Source: Eunapius fragilis
Lineage: Eukaryota; Porifera; Demospongiae; Spongillida; Spongillidae
Length of the DNA: 64,000 bases
NCBI GenBank assembly: GCA_963681505.1
Contig: OY811991.1
Span: forward strand, 816,001-880,000
Direction of reading: 5' to 3'
This document shows positions 20,919 through 41,183 of the stretch, piece after piece. The position numbers were made by a program, and so were the translations under genes. How positions within the stretch are numbered: position 1 is the first letter of the stretch; every line of letters starts with the position of its first letter. The notes beneath the pieces were generated by a model. It did no database searches and had not been told where the DNA came from. It saw only the letters and a program-made list of their open reading frames with translations.

Positions 20919-22697
20919 TGTGGGAAGTAAGCATATAAATGCCATCACAAAGAGAGAGAGAGAGAGCTCTTTTTATATGATATTACCAGGTGTCTGGGTA
21001 TTCTTGCTAGGCATAAGTGAACCAGGAGGTGTGTAGCTGCAGCTCCACCCATCCACAACGATCGGCTTGTTGGTAGTAAGAGCAAATCCCTGTGCATACC
21101 ACGCCATGTTGATGGGCCACACCCCCGGATCCTGCAGACAGGGGAGCACGGGTGGGTCTGAACACTGCAGTGCACGTATGACCATCAGGGTGAGCGCGTA
21201 GTTGTGGAGCTGGGCACGCTTGATGCCCGTCGTCCTTATCCAAAGACGGAGGGTGGAGAGAATGGCGTAGAATCGTGTGTCAAACTCACAATAGGCTCTG
21301 ATTAGTCTCGTGTTGTATGGTCCAAGCCTGGGGAAAACAAAGATAGGGGAAAAAAAAGTTAAGAGTGGTTGATGTTGTGGTGATGGAGGCAAGTACGTGG
21401 GGTGTAGGTAAGGGTGAGGGATGTAGGGGTGTAGGTTAGGTGTGGTGATGGGAAGGTAAGGGTGAGGGATGTAGGGTGTAGTGTAGCACGGTGATGGATA
21501 TAGTGATATCCAATGATATACAATGATATCCAGAGCTGCAGGTGTAAGAATACCTGCCTGTTATTGATGGAGACATCTGTGTGAAGTCTTTGGGGCTCAT
21601 AAAAGAACCTGACGATGGGACAGCGTGCAAATGGTATGGGGACCACACGGGTGAAGCGTGTGTCGCTCTGGATGACGGAGAGGATGGTGTCAAACTGTGG
21701 GGAGGAGCTCTTGGCTCCCTGTTGGAAGTGGGTGGTGAACAAAGCCTGCGGCAGGTGAACGCCACTGGCTGGGGACTGGCAGTCTGGGTCTGGGCCCGAG
21801 ACCAGGCAGAGCTGGAGCAGCTGTTGGTTGTAATAGTTCTGAGGGGCAAAGTCGTCCCTGTCACGAGGCATGGGGTCGGTCAGGATGCAGACGTCACAGT
21901 CCGATGTGGCGAAGGCGTGGCCAGACACCACGGAACCAAAGAGGATGACAAGGGAACGAGGAAACACCCTCTGGAGATGGACGCATACCTCACACTGCGC
22001 CTTCATCGCATCCGCTGTCATTCGATACGATGCGGCTACCAGTTCCATCTGCGCGGTCATCTGCAATAACAAAAAGGAAAAAAAAAAAAAAGTCACTCCT
22101 TCAAACAAAAAAAAAACTATCGCGCTGATAGACACTAAAAGCGCGGGCATTACTGTAGGGGCTTGCTGTAGCTGGGAGAGCAGGTCTGGCGGCAGCTCTA
22201 CCCTGCTCGAAATTGGCGCCATAGACTGCTGATTAGCGACGGTCTCCATAGGTTCTGGAGTACTGCTACTACTGAGCCCAGGAGATTCGTGAGGTACCCT
22301 CGTTGGCTGTAGCTTGGCCTCTCTCGGCTTTACCACCAACCGTTTCCCATGTAGCACGAGTTTATTCGGGCAGCGAAGTGCTTGTAAGGCTCCATCAACG
22401 TTTGTGAACTCGACGATGGCAAAAAACTACGAAGTATAGCTACAAATGACACCAACGGACTGCTCGATAACGGGTACCCTGTACCTTTTTGTCGTCCAAA
22501 GCCACCTGTACGACGGAACCGAACTGCTCAAAAAGACTTTTAATCTCCGCGTATTTCGTCTCTGTAGGTGGGAATCCACGCACGTAGACCGATCGTCTCG
22601 CAGTTTCTAACTTCTGCAGTGCAACAATATGGCGCCTGCCCTCCACGTGCTGACGGAGCTGTTCCTCTGACGGGAGTAAGCAGTAAGCACGTGCCAT
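19599..22697 (-). CDS. TUT1: TUT1/Star-PAP: RRM-containing U6 snRNA terminal uridylyltransferase/poly(A) polymerase
   Basis: Five exons: 22485-22697, 22154-22426, 21558-22060, 20987-21327, 19599-20860, giving 863 aa (human about 874). It has a finger-like N-terminus, then an RRM (VYVRGF ... KKFFAIVEF). The nucleotidyltransferase core has FGSVVSGHA, the two catalytic acidic residues in SDCDVCI, and a third in DVSINNR. The central/PAP-associated domain follows (NYALTLMVI, WPINMAW). The C-terminal exon carries five imperfect 13-aa repeats of the GSPGVSPEHCGAA type and a basic KRPR segment. The family adds uridines to U6 snRNA and polyadenylates selected mRNAs in nuclear speckles. The exon 3 donor is AG|GCAG, a GC-AG intron, required for the frame. 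The first cysteine of the usual N-terminal C2H2 finger is missing, so an upstream exon may be unannotated. It lies tail-to-tail with the peptidase gene, 176 bp apart. Confidence 0.92.
20861..20918. repeat. (TG)n microsatellite at the TUT1 exon 5 acceptor
   Basis: On the coding strand this is (CA)n ending directly in the acceptor cacag|CAAGC. The intron therefore lacks a normal pyrimidine tract next to its 3' end. Confidence 0.85.
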
Positions 22698-22854
22698 CTA
22701 CATCCCTTCAGCTAGCTAACCAGAGCTTGCATATATCCCACACACATCACAAAGGGTACATACTGCTGCCATTTTGTGACGACTTAGACGCCAAGAGGGA
22801 AAAAAGTACATGACGTAACGCAATAGGAAACAAAACGCTGCAACCATGCTAGCC

Positions 22855-25800
22855 CTATCGCGATCCTTCTCTGTCCTTGACGGAGCTATCTTTTGGCTTA
22901 TCTCTATCTTCACGTTCTTTTGGTCTGCCATTCCTGTCCCTATCACGATCTCTCCTGTCCTCTCTTCCTCTGTCTCTCCCTTCATGCCTGTCTTCTCTTG
23001 GCCTGTCATCTCTTGACTTCTCTTCTCTTGACTTCTCTTCTCTTGGCCCGTCATCTCTTGACTTCTCTTCTCTTGGCCTGTCATCTCTTGACTTCTCTTC
23101 TCTTGGCCTGTCATCTCTTGACTTCTCTTCTCTTGACCTTTCTTTTCCTTCACGATCTTTTAGTCGCTCCCTCGGTCTGTAGTATAATAAAAATAAATCA
23201 TCATAGGTGAAGACATCATTACACACCCCACCTGTCCTCTTCTTTCCTATCTCTGCTTTTAGAACGAGAACGATGTCGTTCATCTCTCTTCTCTTTCTCC
23301 CTACTCATTGACCTCCTATGTCGCTTACCCGGCTGTTCTTTCCCCCTCGAACGGGACCTGGACCTTCGTTTAGTCACTTCTCTCTCCTTACTTCTGGAAC
23401 GTCCAATCCCTTTACTCTCTGCTTCTCTCTCCTTGCTTCTGGAACGTCCAATTCCTTTATTTTCTCGTTCTTGGGACCTTGGTCTCTGCTCACGAGATCT
23501 AGGCAACTGCTTGCCATGATCACGCTCACGAGACCTATAGAATGGCAATAATAACTAACCAGAGTTCAGAAACAAATATGAGTCCCATCCAAACTGTTAA
23601 TTAACTATGAATACCCACCCAAACTGTTAATTAACTATGGGTACCCATCCAAACTGTTAATTAACAAATAGTCTGCACAAGGCATCTCACCTGCTCCTGC
23701 TGTCTCTGCTAACACGCCAAGTTTTCCCTTTAACGTGCTTCTCTTTCTCATCATTCTTGCTCCTCTCTCCATCCTTCTCATCATGACCACTACTCCTGCG
23801 GTCACCATCTTCAGATTCACCATGTCTTTTCTTTATCTTGTCCTCTTTAGACTTCTACAAGAGATAAAAGCAGTGGTGGTTACGTAACCAGACGGATGGA
23901 CTTAACTAAGACAACCCCTGCTGCTGCTGCTGTCAGCCAGGTGCAGCGAGTACACACAACACTAGCACTGAAAAGACAAAGCGATGAAGACATCAAACCA
24001 TGCTGGGTACCTGGGTACTGGGGAGGGGTATCTTCGGAGCCTCTCAGGGGGAGGGGCATTCCTGCCTCCAATACATACTATATATGTTGACTGAACATAT
24101 AAAAAAACACACAAATGTTCCCAGATAGCTACATTCATTATACCTAGAACAGGGCATGTATGGCATGTTATATATCACATACACACACAGACACACACAT
24201 GCACACACAGACACACACATATATTACACACAGTAACAAGAGTTGAAGTGGCAGTTTTTTACCCCCATGTAAATCTATTAAATCTATGACAAATCATATC
24301 ATATCAACAACAATGATTGTTTTATGTCAACATACCCACACCAATAATGCCATCGAATCACATTCCTGGAGGCAGTTGCTACAAGTTGGAAGTTGACAAG
24401 TCCCTACTACTGCCTAACCCCCACCACCACCCCCCTCCCACCCATCACATACAGCACTAACCTGGAAGACTGACTAACCGATTTTTTTTTGTGAAGGGCA
24501 GTCAAACCTTACAAAGCAATTATGCTAGCATGCGTCAATGCGTAGTACAGCACTCTCTGGTTTCAGGCCAAGTTCTGTATAGTACACATAAAGTTGGTCT
24601 GGTCAATGCCAGTTTGATCCTTTTTTTAAATTTTTTTAATTTCAAATAATAAAAAAGCATAGGTCGTCGGATCAAGGGCACCAGTAAGTTGGGCATAAAA
24701 GGGTTAAACAAAAGAACCACGAGCACAACCTGCCAAAGTAGACAGGAGACGTGACCACACCTCTTACCTTGAGGTCTGCAATGGTAGATCTGATGCGTGC
24801 AAAGCCAAGGTGCTGTTTACCCAGAAGGTGGGCATCCACTCTTAGCTGGACATCCCCAATGACCAGGAAAGATCCACACACGTCACACAGCTCCATCTTC
24901 TCATGAAAGTCATGGGCATCCAGATCAAATCCTCCCACCCTCTGCAAAGAGAATATAGTACTACGTATATTTACACGCTAGTAACAGTTTAAGTACATCA
25001 GAAAGAGTATTTCTAAAGGTGGAATTTCTTACAACAGATCATCAGCCAATCACAAATAACAATACAAACACACTAACACCACTGCCCAGTATACCTAAGC
25101 TAATGACACCACTGCCCAATATACCTACGCTAATGACATCACTGCCCAGTATATACCTAAGCCAATGACACCACTGCCCAGTATACCTAAGCCAATGAAC
25201 CACTGCCCAGTATACCTACGCTAATGACACCACTGCCCAGTATACCTAAGCTAATGACACCACTGCCCAGTATACCTACGCTAATGATAATGATCGTACT
25301 ATTGCAATGTCACAATACATTATAGGGTTTCATCAAGGCCCCACCCCCTGCATATTGTTAACCCCCCCCCCCTTGGGACAATTTAGGGTGCATCAATTTA
25401 ACTGCACCTTCTAAAAAAGTAACTTCAACTTTTGCCCCTCCTTTGATATTATTATTAGTAGTACTAAATTTAATTCCTTCTCCACTTAATGTTAAATTGC
25501 CGTCTATGCGTAGACGATTGCATGCAGTATCGTATATATCGATGGAGTAAAGTTTAAAACACTACCTACCCACGTGTTGCTTAACCTGTTTAGAAGGCTC
25601 AGTAAGAAAATGAATATTTTTTGGAGGATATTAATACCCGAAAATTGCTCTGAAGTAGCACCGATGGTCCGTTGATTTAACATTAAATCTTTAAATTTTC
25701 AAATTTCCCTATCCTCATTGGCAACACTGTTACTTCCAACAGTATGGTCTGCAGATCATCTCCAAATACGTAACATCTTGATACAGCAAACACAAAATAT

Positions 25801-26804
25801 CCTATTGAACGGCCAGTTGTAATCCTCACTGCTATACTCTCATCACATGCTCTACTGTTCTTAAGCCGTGAATTTCTGCTCACACAGCAAATCCAAGACC
25901 AACTTACTTTGTGTGTCATGTTAACAAGGTGCATTCGCTCCTTCTCCCTCTCCTTCTCCAGTTCCTCCACCCTCTTCATCAACTGCTGTGCTTCCTCAAC
26001 CTGTCCCTGTGTCCCCAGATGGTCCAGCTGTCCAACAATAACATGTAATAGTGACAGACTGTATGAGCAGCTGCTCTGAGTTACCTCAGCAACTCTCAAG
26101 TTTATCTCGTCATTGAGGGCCTTCAGTTTGTCACTGTTTATACCACTCTCCCCTTGCAGAACCTTGAGTAGGGAAGGCAGGGTGATAACATCCCCACCAC
26201 ACCAAGGCATGTCCACTTCAAGTGGGCATACCTTTTGTTTTGCAGACACACTCTTCTGAAGCCTCTCTCTACCCCTCTCAATCCTTCGGTCGAGATCTCT
26301 CACTATCTTTTCCAAATAATGCAAAAACTCATCTTCGTAGCCTAGCTTGCCAAATCGATCGCTCTCTTGATACCTGTACGTACAACACACCCCACATGCA
26401 TGCAAGCACGTAAAATGGACGTCGTTTCGTCTAGTTCAACGTACAGCCTCTTCAGCCTTTCGTCGTGAAGTTTGTCACACGGTCCTATATGGACGTAACG
26501 AGGCGCCACTTATGTAACACAAAAAAACATGACTGCCGCAATGCAAAAGCAGTACCTATGTCAGATTTGGTGTTTGTGAACAATTCTGACGGGCAAAAGC
26601 CGCACAAAAAATTTCGGCACACCTGGAGTGAAGATGGATCCGTGAATATAAAACAAGGTGACGAGAATACACGTGGCTGTACATGCAAAGCACCATATTT
26701 ACCTCTGGGTCCGACCACCTCGTTTCTCTCACTTTCTCTCCCGGAAGTGCATTCCTCTGTGAACCCATCAGCTCGTCAAGAAGCGCAGCTGCTTCCGACG
26801 CCAT
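22855..26804 (-). CDS. LUC7L3: LUC7-like U1 snRNP-associated splicing factor
   Basis: Ten exons: 26703-26804, 26556-26622, 26445-26484, 26232-26373, 26085-26162, 25908-26027, 24768-24941, 23691-23854, 23232-23534, 22855-23176, giving 503 aa. The N-terminus is ALLDELMGSQRN. The first finger is CRNFLCGFCPSELF ... CDKLHDERL. A coiled-coil region follows (EEAQQLMKRVEELEKERE). The second finger is CDVCGSFLVIGD ... DAHLLGKQH. The RS-rich tail has RSRSKERE-type units and five copies of a 10-aa EEKSRDDRPR repeat encoded by a 30-bp tandem repeat. LUC7 proteins help U1 snRNP select 5' splice sites. Two introns are in frame and were removed by homology. SBDS ends 126 bp upstream of its start on the same strand. 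Confidence 0.93.
23582..23666. repeat. 30-bp triplication in LUC7L3 intron 8
   Basis: Three copies of ccaaactgttaattaacta with tacccat joins. Confidence 0.8.
25066..25289. repeat. 30-bp minisatellite in LUC7L3 intron 6
   Basis: Seven to eight copies of a unit containing caccactgcccagtatacct plus a(a/c)gctaatga. The rest of this 0.97-kb intron is AT-rich without recognisable content. Confidence 0.9.
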
Positions 26805-26930
26805 TTTTCCACCGTTTATTTCTTTATGAGAGCGCGCTCTTGTACTGACGCAATTCTGATAAAATGGCGCGAGATAATATAAATTGTAGAGTAATGAATT
26901 CTTAAAAAGTAATCAATTCAGGGCGGACTT

Positions 26931-28789
26931 TTAAGTAAGTTGTTCATCTCCTTCTTCCACATCCTTTAAGCTAAGAATCTCCACTGTGCCTCGCCCCTTT
27001 GTTTCTGCACGAACAAATTCATCAATCTCCCGAAAGTGGCCTGGGTCTATCAGGCACACCTGGAAGGGGGGGGGGGGAAGTCAAGTAAGGTAGATAGTGG
27101 ACTAAAAACTCACAATGGCCAAGTCTACATCCCACTCCTCTTGTTCAACAGAGATAAGAGGCAACACCTTCTCTCTTATCCGCCTTGCCTCCTTGGTAGG
27201 TAGCATAAGCTTCAGCTTCATCTTGGCCCTCTCTATTTGCATGGTGGGCTTAAGCAGTCGGATTACATCCAGCACCTGGACAGTGATATGAGGCAGAGTA
27301 TGGAACTGGGGCTAAACCAGGTGGAGCATGGAACTGGGGCAGTATAGTGAAAACAAGGAATATGGACTGGATGTATGACCATAATTTGGGAGCCCTGTAC
27401 ATGTAAAGAGAAAATGGAGTCCTTTACCATTCCTCCTCCCCAGGCCATGGGTCCTCCCTCCTCCCCCCCAATACAATAATGGATACAGTTTTATGTTATA
27501 AAATGAGTACCAACATACAAACCCGACCCCTCCATGCTAGCACACTTATTCATATTCATTCTACTTTACCCCCTGCCCTACCCCCATGTTCCTTTATCCC
27601 CTGCCCTACCCCCATGTCCCCTACCCCCATGTCCCCTTACCCCCATGTTCCCTTACCCCCATGTCCCCTTACCCCCTGCCCTACCCCCATGTCCCCTTAC
27701 CCCCTGCCCTACCCCATGTGCCCTACCCCATGTCCCCTTACCCCCCTGCCCCATGTCCCCTTACCCCCTGCCCTACCCCCATGTTCCTTTATCCCCTGCC
27801 CTACCCTCATGTTCCTTTACCCCCTGCCCTACCCCCATGTCCCCTTACCCCCTGCCCTACCCCATGTCCCCTACCCCCATGCTCCCTTACCCCTGCCCCC
27901 ATGTCCCCTTACCCCCTGCCCTACCCCCATGTCCCCTTACCCCCTGCCCCCATGTCCCCTTACCCCCTGCCCTACCCCCATTTTCCCTTACCCCCTGCCC
28001 TACCCTTATGTCCCCTTACCCCCTGCCCCCCATTTCATTGGTACCCAACAATTGTCCTCATAGGAACTTCCCCCTTCACCCTCCCACTGTCACTTCACCC
28101 TCCCACTGTCACTTCACCTCCCACTGTCACTTCACCCTCCCACTGTCACTTCACCCTCCCACTGTCACTTCACCTCCCACTGTCACTTCACCTCCCACTG
28201 TCACTTCACCTGTTGTTTAGTACTCTTGTGTGGATTGACAGAAAAATGAACGTCCTTCATAGCTCTCTCAATAAGCCCCACAGTGTAAGGTCTCTTTGTC
28301 TCTGGATTTACACACTTCTCTGCCACCATGGTGGCTATTTCTCTGAACATGGACTCCAACTGCGAGCTTCGCTCCTTCTCTGATACCTGAAGGTCTCCCT
28401 TAGCAAGTATCTTTAAAAGGAGGGCGCTTTTGTTGAGACAATACTCTGGGGACAAAGACCCGCTATAACATAATACCTCTTTGCACACTTCCAAGTCATC
28501 GTCGGTGCCAAAGGCTGTTACCAAGTCCTCCTTCTTAGCTACCTGCCCCTTTGATACGTTCGTAAAGACCGTGTGAGTCTGCAAGACTTCTTCGATGTCC
28601 TTCTCTCTAGCAAATCAAGAGCGGTTAGAACTAAACGTGGATTAATTTGGCAGCAACTCACACTTTGTTCCTCCATGAAACCACTTTGTTCTTGTAACAT
28701 GCTATTTCAAATCGCTTGCCTGCCCGCTTCGTGCGAACTATGGCCACGTTGGTGAGCCTAATTTGGTTTGTTGGCGTGAAGATAGACAT
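26931..28789 (-). CDS. SBDS: SBDS ribosome maturation factor
   Basis: Five exons: 28662-28789, 28477-28606, 28210-28410, 27114-27275, 26931-27059, giving 249 aa (human 250). It starts [16 protein letters not shown]. Highly conserved blocks follow: [64 protein letters not shown] and [13 protein letters not shown], ending [15 protein letters not shown] works with the GTPase EFL1 to release eIF6 from nascent 60S subunits. Intron 2 is only 66 nt and open in frame; it is recognised because [13 protein letters not shown] restores the family sequence. Intron 3 is minisatellite DNA. The gene is head-to-head with MOCS3, with 177 bp between start codons. Confidence 0.96.
27555..28035. repeat. C-rich minisatellite in SBDS intron 3
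   Basis: About 20 irregular copies of cccctgccctacccccatgt plus ccccttac. Long plus-strand ORFs here are artefacts. Confidence 0.93.
28078..28210 (-). repeat. 18-19-bp array that repeats the SBDS intron 3 donor
   Basis: On the coding strand the intron begins AG|gtgaagtgacagtggg and the whole unit, including the AGGTGAAG junction-like word, recurs about seven times. Confidence 0.88.
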
Positions 28790-28966
28790 GATCGCAAATC
28801 ACTACATGTACCTTCAACATTATTAGAATTGCGCAACTATTAATTGGCTCGTGCCCAGGGCCACCGCTCAATGATCAGTTTAATTAATTTGCGTTTTAAA
28901 ATTACTTTAAATGTTTTAATATGAATAATACACACATAACTAATTTTTTTTTCTGGAGGGAAAGAT
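28790..28966. promoter_or_regulatory. Bidirectional promoter interval SBDS/MOCS3
   Basis: Two divergent start codons 177 bp apart leave only this AT-rich interval for both promoters and 5' UTRs. No clear TATA box or other motif is assigned. Confidence 0.6.
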
Positions 28967-31441
28967 ATGGTTGACCGAGAACTAAGCAAAGGAGACATCG
29001 AGCGGTACGGACGCCAGATGATACTCCCTGAATGGGGAGTGCAAGGCAAGCTGCCGTAACATAAAGGGGGGGTTGGAAGGAGGATAAAGACGGTTGGTAA
29101 CTTTGCCGCTTGCAGGTCAGCTTGCCGTCCATTTGGCCTCTGTCCTGGTGGTGGGTGTTGGCGGGTTGGGCTGTCCCGTGGCTGTCTATCTCGCAGCAGC
29201 TGGGATCGGTACGTATTGCCACGTGCCGCTCCCGGACACGTGACGCATGTCGGTATTATATACTACCGAGTAGTTTTACCAGTCGTTACTAGGCGAAATA
29301 GGGCTAGTGGACTACGACAACGTTGAGCTGGGCAACCTACACAGACAGGTTTGCATACCCCCCCCCCACCCCCTTCTCTGTCAATGCAATCATACTTGTA
29401 GCCCCCACCGTTGTCCGTAGGTCCTTCACACCGAGCGTACCGTTGGCCTATCCAAAGTGGAGTCTGCAGCTGTTGCTCTGAAGGCGCTCAACTCGTCAAC
29501 CAGAGTCTCCACCCACCATGTCGTGCTTAGTAGCCAAAATGCGCTCGCGCTGCTTCGACAGTATCCTCCCCGTTCACCGTGGAGAGTTAGCTAGTGTTTA
29601 TGCCACCCCCACCCCCCACCCCCCCCCCCCCCCCCCCCCCCACCCACCTCACATGGCTGGCCGGGTTATGCCTGTTGACAACACCCACAGGTATGATATC
29701 GTTGTTGATGCTACAGACAACGTGGCTACAAGGTAGATTAGATACCCAATGTTTCCATTACTTGCGAACATCCCGACTTCATGCCCCCATCAGGTACCTC
29801 TTGAACGACGCCTGCGTGTTACTCCAGAAGCCTCTGGTATCCGGCAGTGCGCTCCGTCTTGAGGGGCAGGTAACCACCGCAGCTATTATAATCATGCACC
29901 AATGACCTTGCCTCGTCCCCACCCCTACTTTATAAGCTCACTGTGTACCACTGGGGTGGGGGCCCATGCTACCGATGCTTATTCCCTCGCCCTCCTCCCC
30001 CTGAGACTGTCACCAGCTGCTCCGATGGAGGGGTCCTAGGCCCTGGTGAGGACCAACCCCCCCCCCCCCTCCTGTGACAGTCATAGTGGCAACCACCTAC
30101 AACAGTTATTAACTTGTGGTTCTCTGCTGTAGTACCTGGAGTGATTGGCACCCTTCAAGCAATGGAGGCACTTAAGATGGCTGCTGGAATGAATCGTATC
30201 CTGTCTTTACATTTTTAGCCTGTACCAGAGGTTGGGTATCTCTTGGGAGGTCTCCTTGACTTGAGTTAGCCTCTTACAGCCAGAGGTTGCTTCTATTTGA
30301 TGCACACTCAGGTGACTTCCGTGTTGTCACTCTGAGGCCACGGAACGCACAGTGTGTGGTGTGTGGGGATAACCCTACGATTAGAGAACTAATTGACTAC
30401 GAGCAGTTCTGTGGATCTGGTCCAAACGACAAAGTAGGTTTGGCAATATTTTGGCTACCGACAGTGGCCATTTAATGCACGTCCATGCACCATATAGGCT
30501 TGTTCTATTAACCTTCTGACTGCAGCAGACAGGATCACATGTACTGTGAGGAAACTTGGGTCCTGTGGCAAACGCGGGCCTTGAGGTTGACTTTCTCCCA
30601 GTAGGACTACAAGTCTATGGTTGATAGAGAAGTACCTCACCTCCTCATTGATGTCAGGGAATGCACCGAGTACAGCATTTGTAGGCTGAAGCACTCTGAG
30701 AGTATCCTCCACCTATGTGTGGGCTAGATCAGTACCCTCAGCTATGTGTAGGCTACATCAGAACCCTCACCTATGTGTAGGCTACATCAGTACCCTCATC
30801 TGTGTGTAGGCTACATCAGTACCCTCACCTATGTGTAGGCTACATCAGAACCCTCACCTATGTGTAGGCTACATCAGTACCCTCACCTATGTGTAGGCTA
30901 CATCAGTACCCTCACCTATGTGTGGGCTACATCAGTACCCTCACCTGTATGTGTAGGCTACATCAGTACCCTCACCTATGTGTGAGCTACATCAGTACCC
31001 TCACCTGTGTGTAGGCTGTAGGCCAGATCAGTACCCTAACGCTAAATCAGACCTCAGTACCGGAAGAGGGTGTGGGGTAAACATTTTGGTTCTACTAGTA
31101 TGGACTAATATCTCCCTGAGCTTGTGTGAAAGACATTCCACTTAGGCGTTTAAAGGAGGATGAGATGTTGGGGAGGGTCTCAGCTCTCATCCACCAAATG
31201 CAGACTAAGTCACCTATTGAAAATGATGGTAAGATAGACACCAGCATGTCTGCAATTGTTTTATACTTCTGCACATTTTGTAGTTAAAGTTGTCGTAGTA
31301 TGTCGCCGTGGCAATGATTCACAAAAAGCCGTGATGCTACTGAAGGAATGCCTCCACATGGATGGCCTGTGTATCCAGGATTTGGTGGGTGGCCTCACGG
31401 CATGGACAGAAAGCATCGACCCTTCCTTCCCCAAGTACTGA
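28967..31441 (+). CDS. MOCS3: MOCS3/UBA4: E1-like adenylyltransferase-sulfurtransferase
   Basis: Thirteen exons: 28967-29045, 29116-29208, 29293-29348, 29421-29560, 29691-29732, 29794-29869, 29937-30045, 30133-30195, 30270-30437, 30526-30545, 30605-30701, 31133-31228, 31284-31441, giving 398 aa. The ThiF/E1 domain has GVGGLGCPV (ATP loop), [25 protein letters not shown], the CYRC/CVVC zinc cysteines and the catalytic-cysteine block [12 protein letters not shown]. The rhodanese domain follows DYKSMV and has the persulfide loop CRRGND, ending SIDPSFPKY. The protein activates and thiolates MOCS2A (molybdopterin) and URM1 (tRNA 2-thiolation). Exon 1 ends in a GC donor (AAG|GCAAGC). Exon 10 is a 20-nt microexon; frame and family alignment (ADRITCTDYK) require it. 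Confidence 0.94.
30702..31030. repeat. 29-30-bp minisatellite in MOCS3 intron 11
   Basis: About eleven copies of agtaccctcacctatgtgta plus ggctacatc. The first unit is the donor itself (A|gtatcctccacctatgtg). Confidence 0.92.
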
Positions 31442-31740
31442 TGCCACACCCTGCTTTGGTTTTGGACTGTATCACATTGATTAGAATCAATTATTTGAGT
31501 TATTATCATGTCAGATCAGAAGTTTGCATTCCTCAGGTGTTATATTAGGTATAGAAAAACACCTTTAATAACCAGCAATAATTTGATTGTGGGCCCCATA
31601 CTCAAACAGCAGTTGTCACGTTCTTCATATCAGCACAATATTGAAAGCCCTTCAAGAAGAAATAGAAAGAAAAATAAATTGTCATGGATATGGATAGGCA
31701 GAGAGCAGCTGTGGGTGTGTGGTCATAGAAGTGTGGTCTG
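31442..31740. other. Tail-to-tail 3' interval MOCS3/PEX6
   Basis: Contains an AATAAA at 31673-31678 on the plus strand, suited to MOCS3 polyadenylation. Nothing else recognised. Confidence 0.55.
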
Positions 31741-40172
<8,432 letters not shown>

Positions 40173-40255
40173 CGTTTGGGCCCTCCCTCAAGTTAAGTGA
40201 CCCGTGCTATTAACTAGCGTATTCATTATTAACGCAACCTTATAGCGGCCCATGT
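40173..40255. promoter_or_regulatory. 83-bp bidirectional promoter interval PEX6/macro-domain gene
   Basis: Divergent start codons are separated by only 83 bp, so both core promoters must overlap here or extend into coding sequence. No motif assigned. Confidence 0.6.
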
Positions 40256-41183
40256 ATGCAGTCCCCGAAGCATAGCGGTGTACGCATACGTCCATGGACC
40301 GAAGCGGCTGAGGAGTTTATGGTGCAGGAGCGATTTCCTCACCTTAGGAAGCGGTTGGAAGAGGGAATCGACTGTCTCGATCCGACGGAACGCGAGGAGT
40401 TGCACCGATTGGCCCGCTTGCGGGCCGACGAGCTGCAACTCGCCAGCGGGCACCAGCCACTTCACGCCAAGGTCTCTTTGCTAACGGGAGGCAACTTAGT
40501 GCACGTTGACGCCGACGCAATAGTGAATGCGTCAAATCCGCTGCTTTCCACGGGAAAAGGTGTACATATGTTGGTGTCTCGAGTGACTTGACTTCTATTG
40601 CCGCTCTGCCTTGTGGTTAGGTGTGAATGGCGCTATTCACACAGCTGCTGGACCGGGCCTACTGGAAGAGTGTCTTGCCCTCGGAGGTTGTGCAGTGGGA
40701 CAGGCTAAGGTAACGTCAGGGCACAATTTACCGGCACGGTACGTGATACACACGGTGGGGCCCGAAGCACGCGAAGTAAATCGAAGCGAACTACTAAGGT
40801 ACGTGTTTGTGGGACAAAACCCAAACGCAATTTTCTCTCTGCCATGAATCAAGGACTATGAGTCCTTGTATGAATGTACAGATGGCTGTTGACGACGTTC
40901 GCACTATATCTCGTATGCGCCATATAGATCGTGTTACAAGTCTTGCTTGGAGCTCTGTCCACAGCGCGGTATTCGCACCGTGGCGTTCAGCTGCATATCC
41001 ACCGGGACATACCGCTACCCTTCTGTGGAGGCCGCGGATGTGGCTCTGAGCACCGTCAGAGAATGGTTACTGACTGGGAATAATGCAGACTGTATTGACC
41101 GAGTGATTTTTGTGACGAGGCGTTCGTGCGACGAGGAAGCCTATAACTACCTCATGTTGGTTTACTTCCCTGTTGAAAGGTAA
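40256..41183 (+). CDS. Macro-domain (ADP-ribose-binding/hydrolase-like) protein
   Basis: Three exons, 40256-40559, 40621-40798 and 40928-41183, giving 245 aa. The first 70 or so residues are a helical, charged extension ([17 protein letters not shown]). The macro fold follows: [20 protein letters not shown], the ligand loop [19 protein letters not shown], a CxxGxA-type helix ([12 protein letters not shown]), YVIHTVGP and the final strand-helix with [10 protein letters not shown]-like text ([19 protein letters not shown]). This resembles MACROD-type proteins, which remove mono-ADP-ribose from acidic residues or bind ADP-ribose metabolites. The asparagine in NASN and the glycine-rich loop are present, so activity is plausible but not shown. 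A mitochondrial or nuclear location cannot be read from the sequence. Confidence 0.88.

Noticed and set aside
25683-26405. LUC7L3 middle exon as a single 240-aa exon
   Set aside because: Two insertions absent from the family are flanked by consensus donors and acceptors in phase 0, so they are in-frame introns.
27479-28383. 200-265 aa proline-rich ORFs, plus strand
   Set aside because: C-rich minisatellite inside SBDS intron 3 and antisense to SBDS coding exons.
28201-28584. SBDS exons 2-3 as one uninterrupted exon including [13 protein letters not shown]
   Set aside because: The extra 22 residues interrupt a highly conserved block and are bounded by gta...aag splice sites; a 66-nt in-frame intron explains them.
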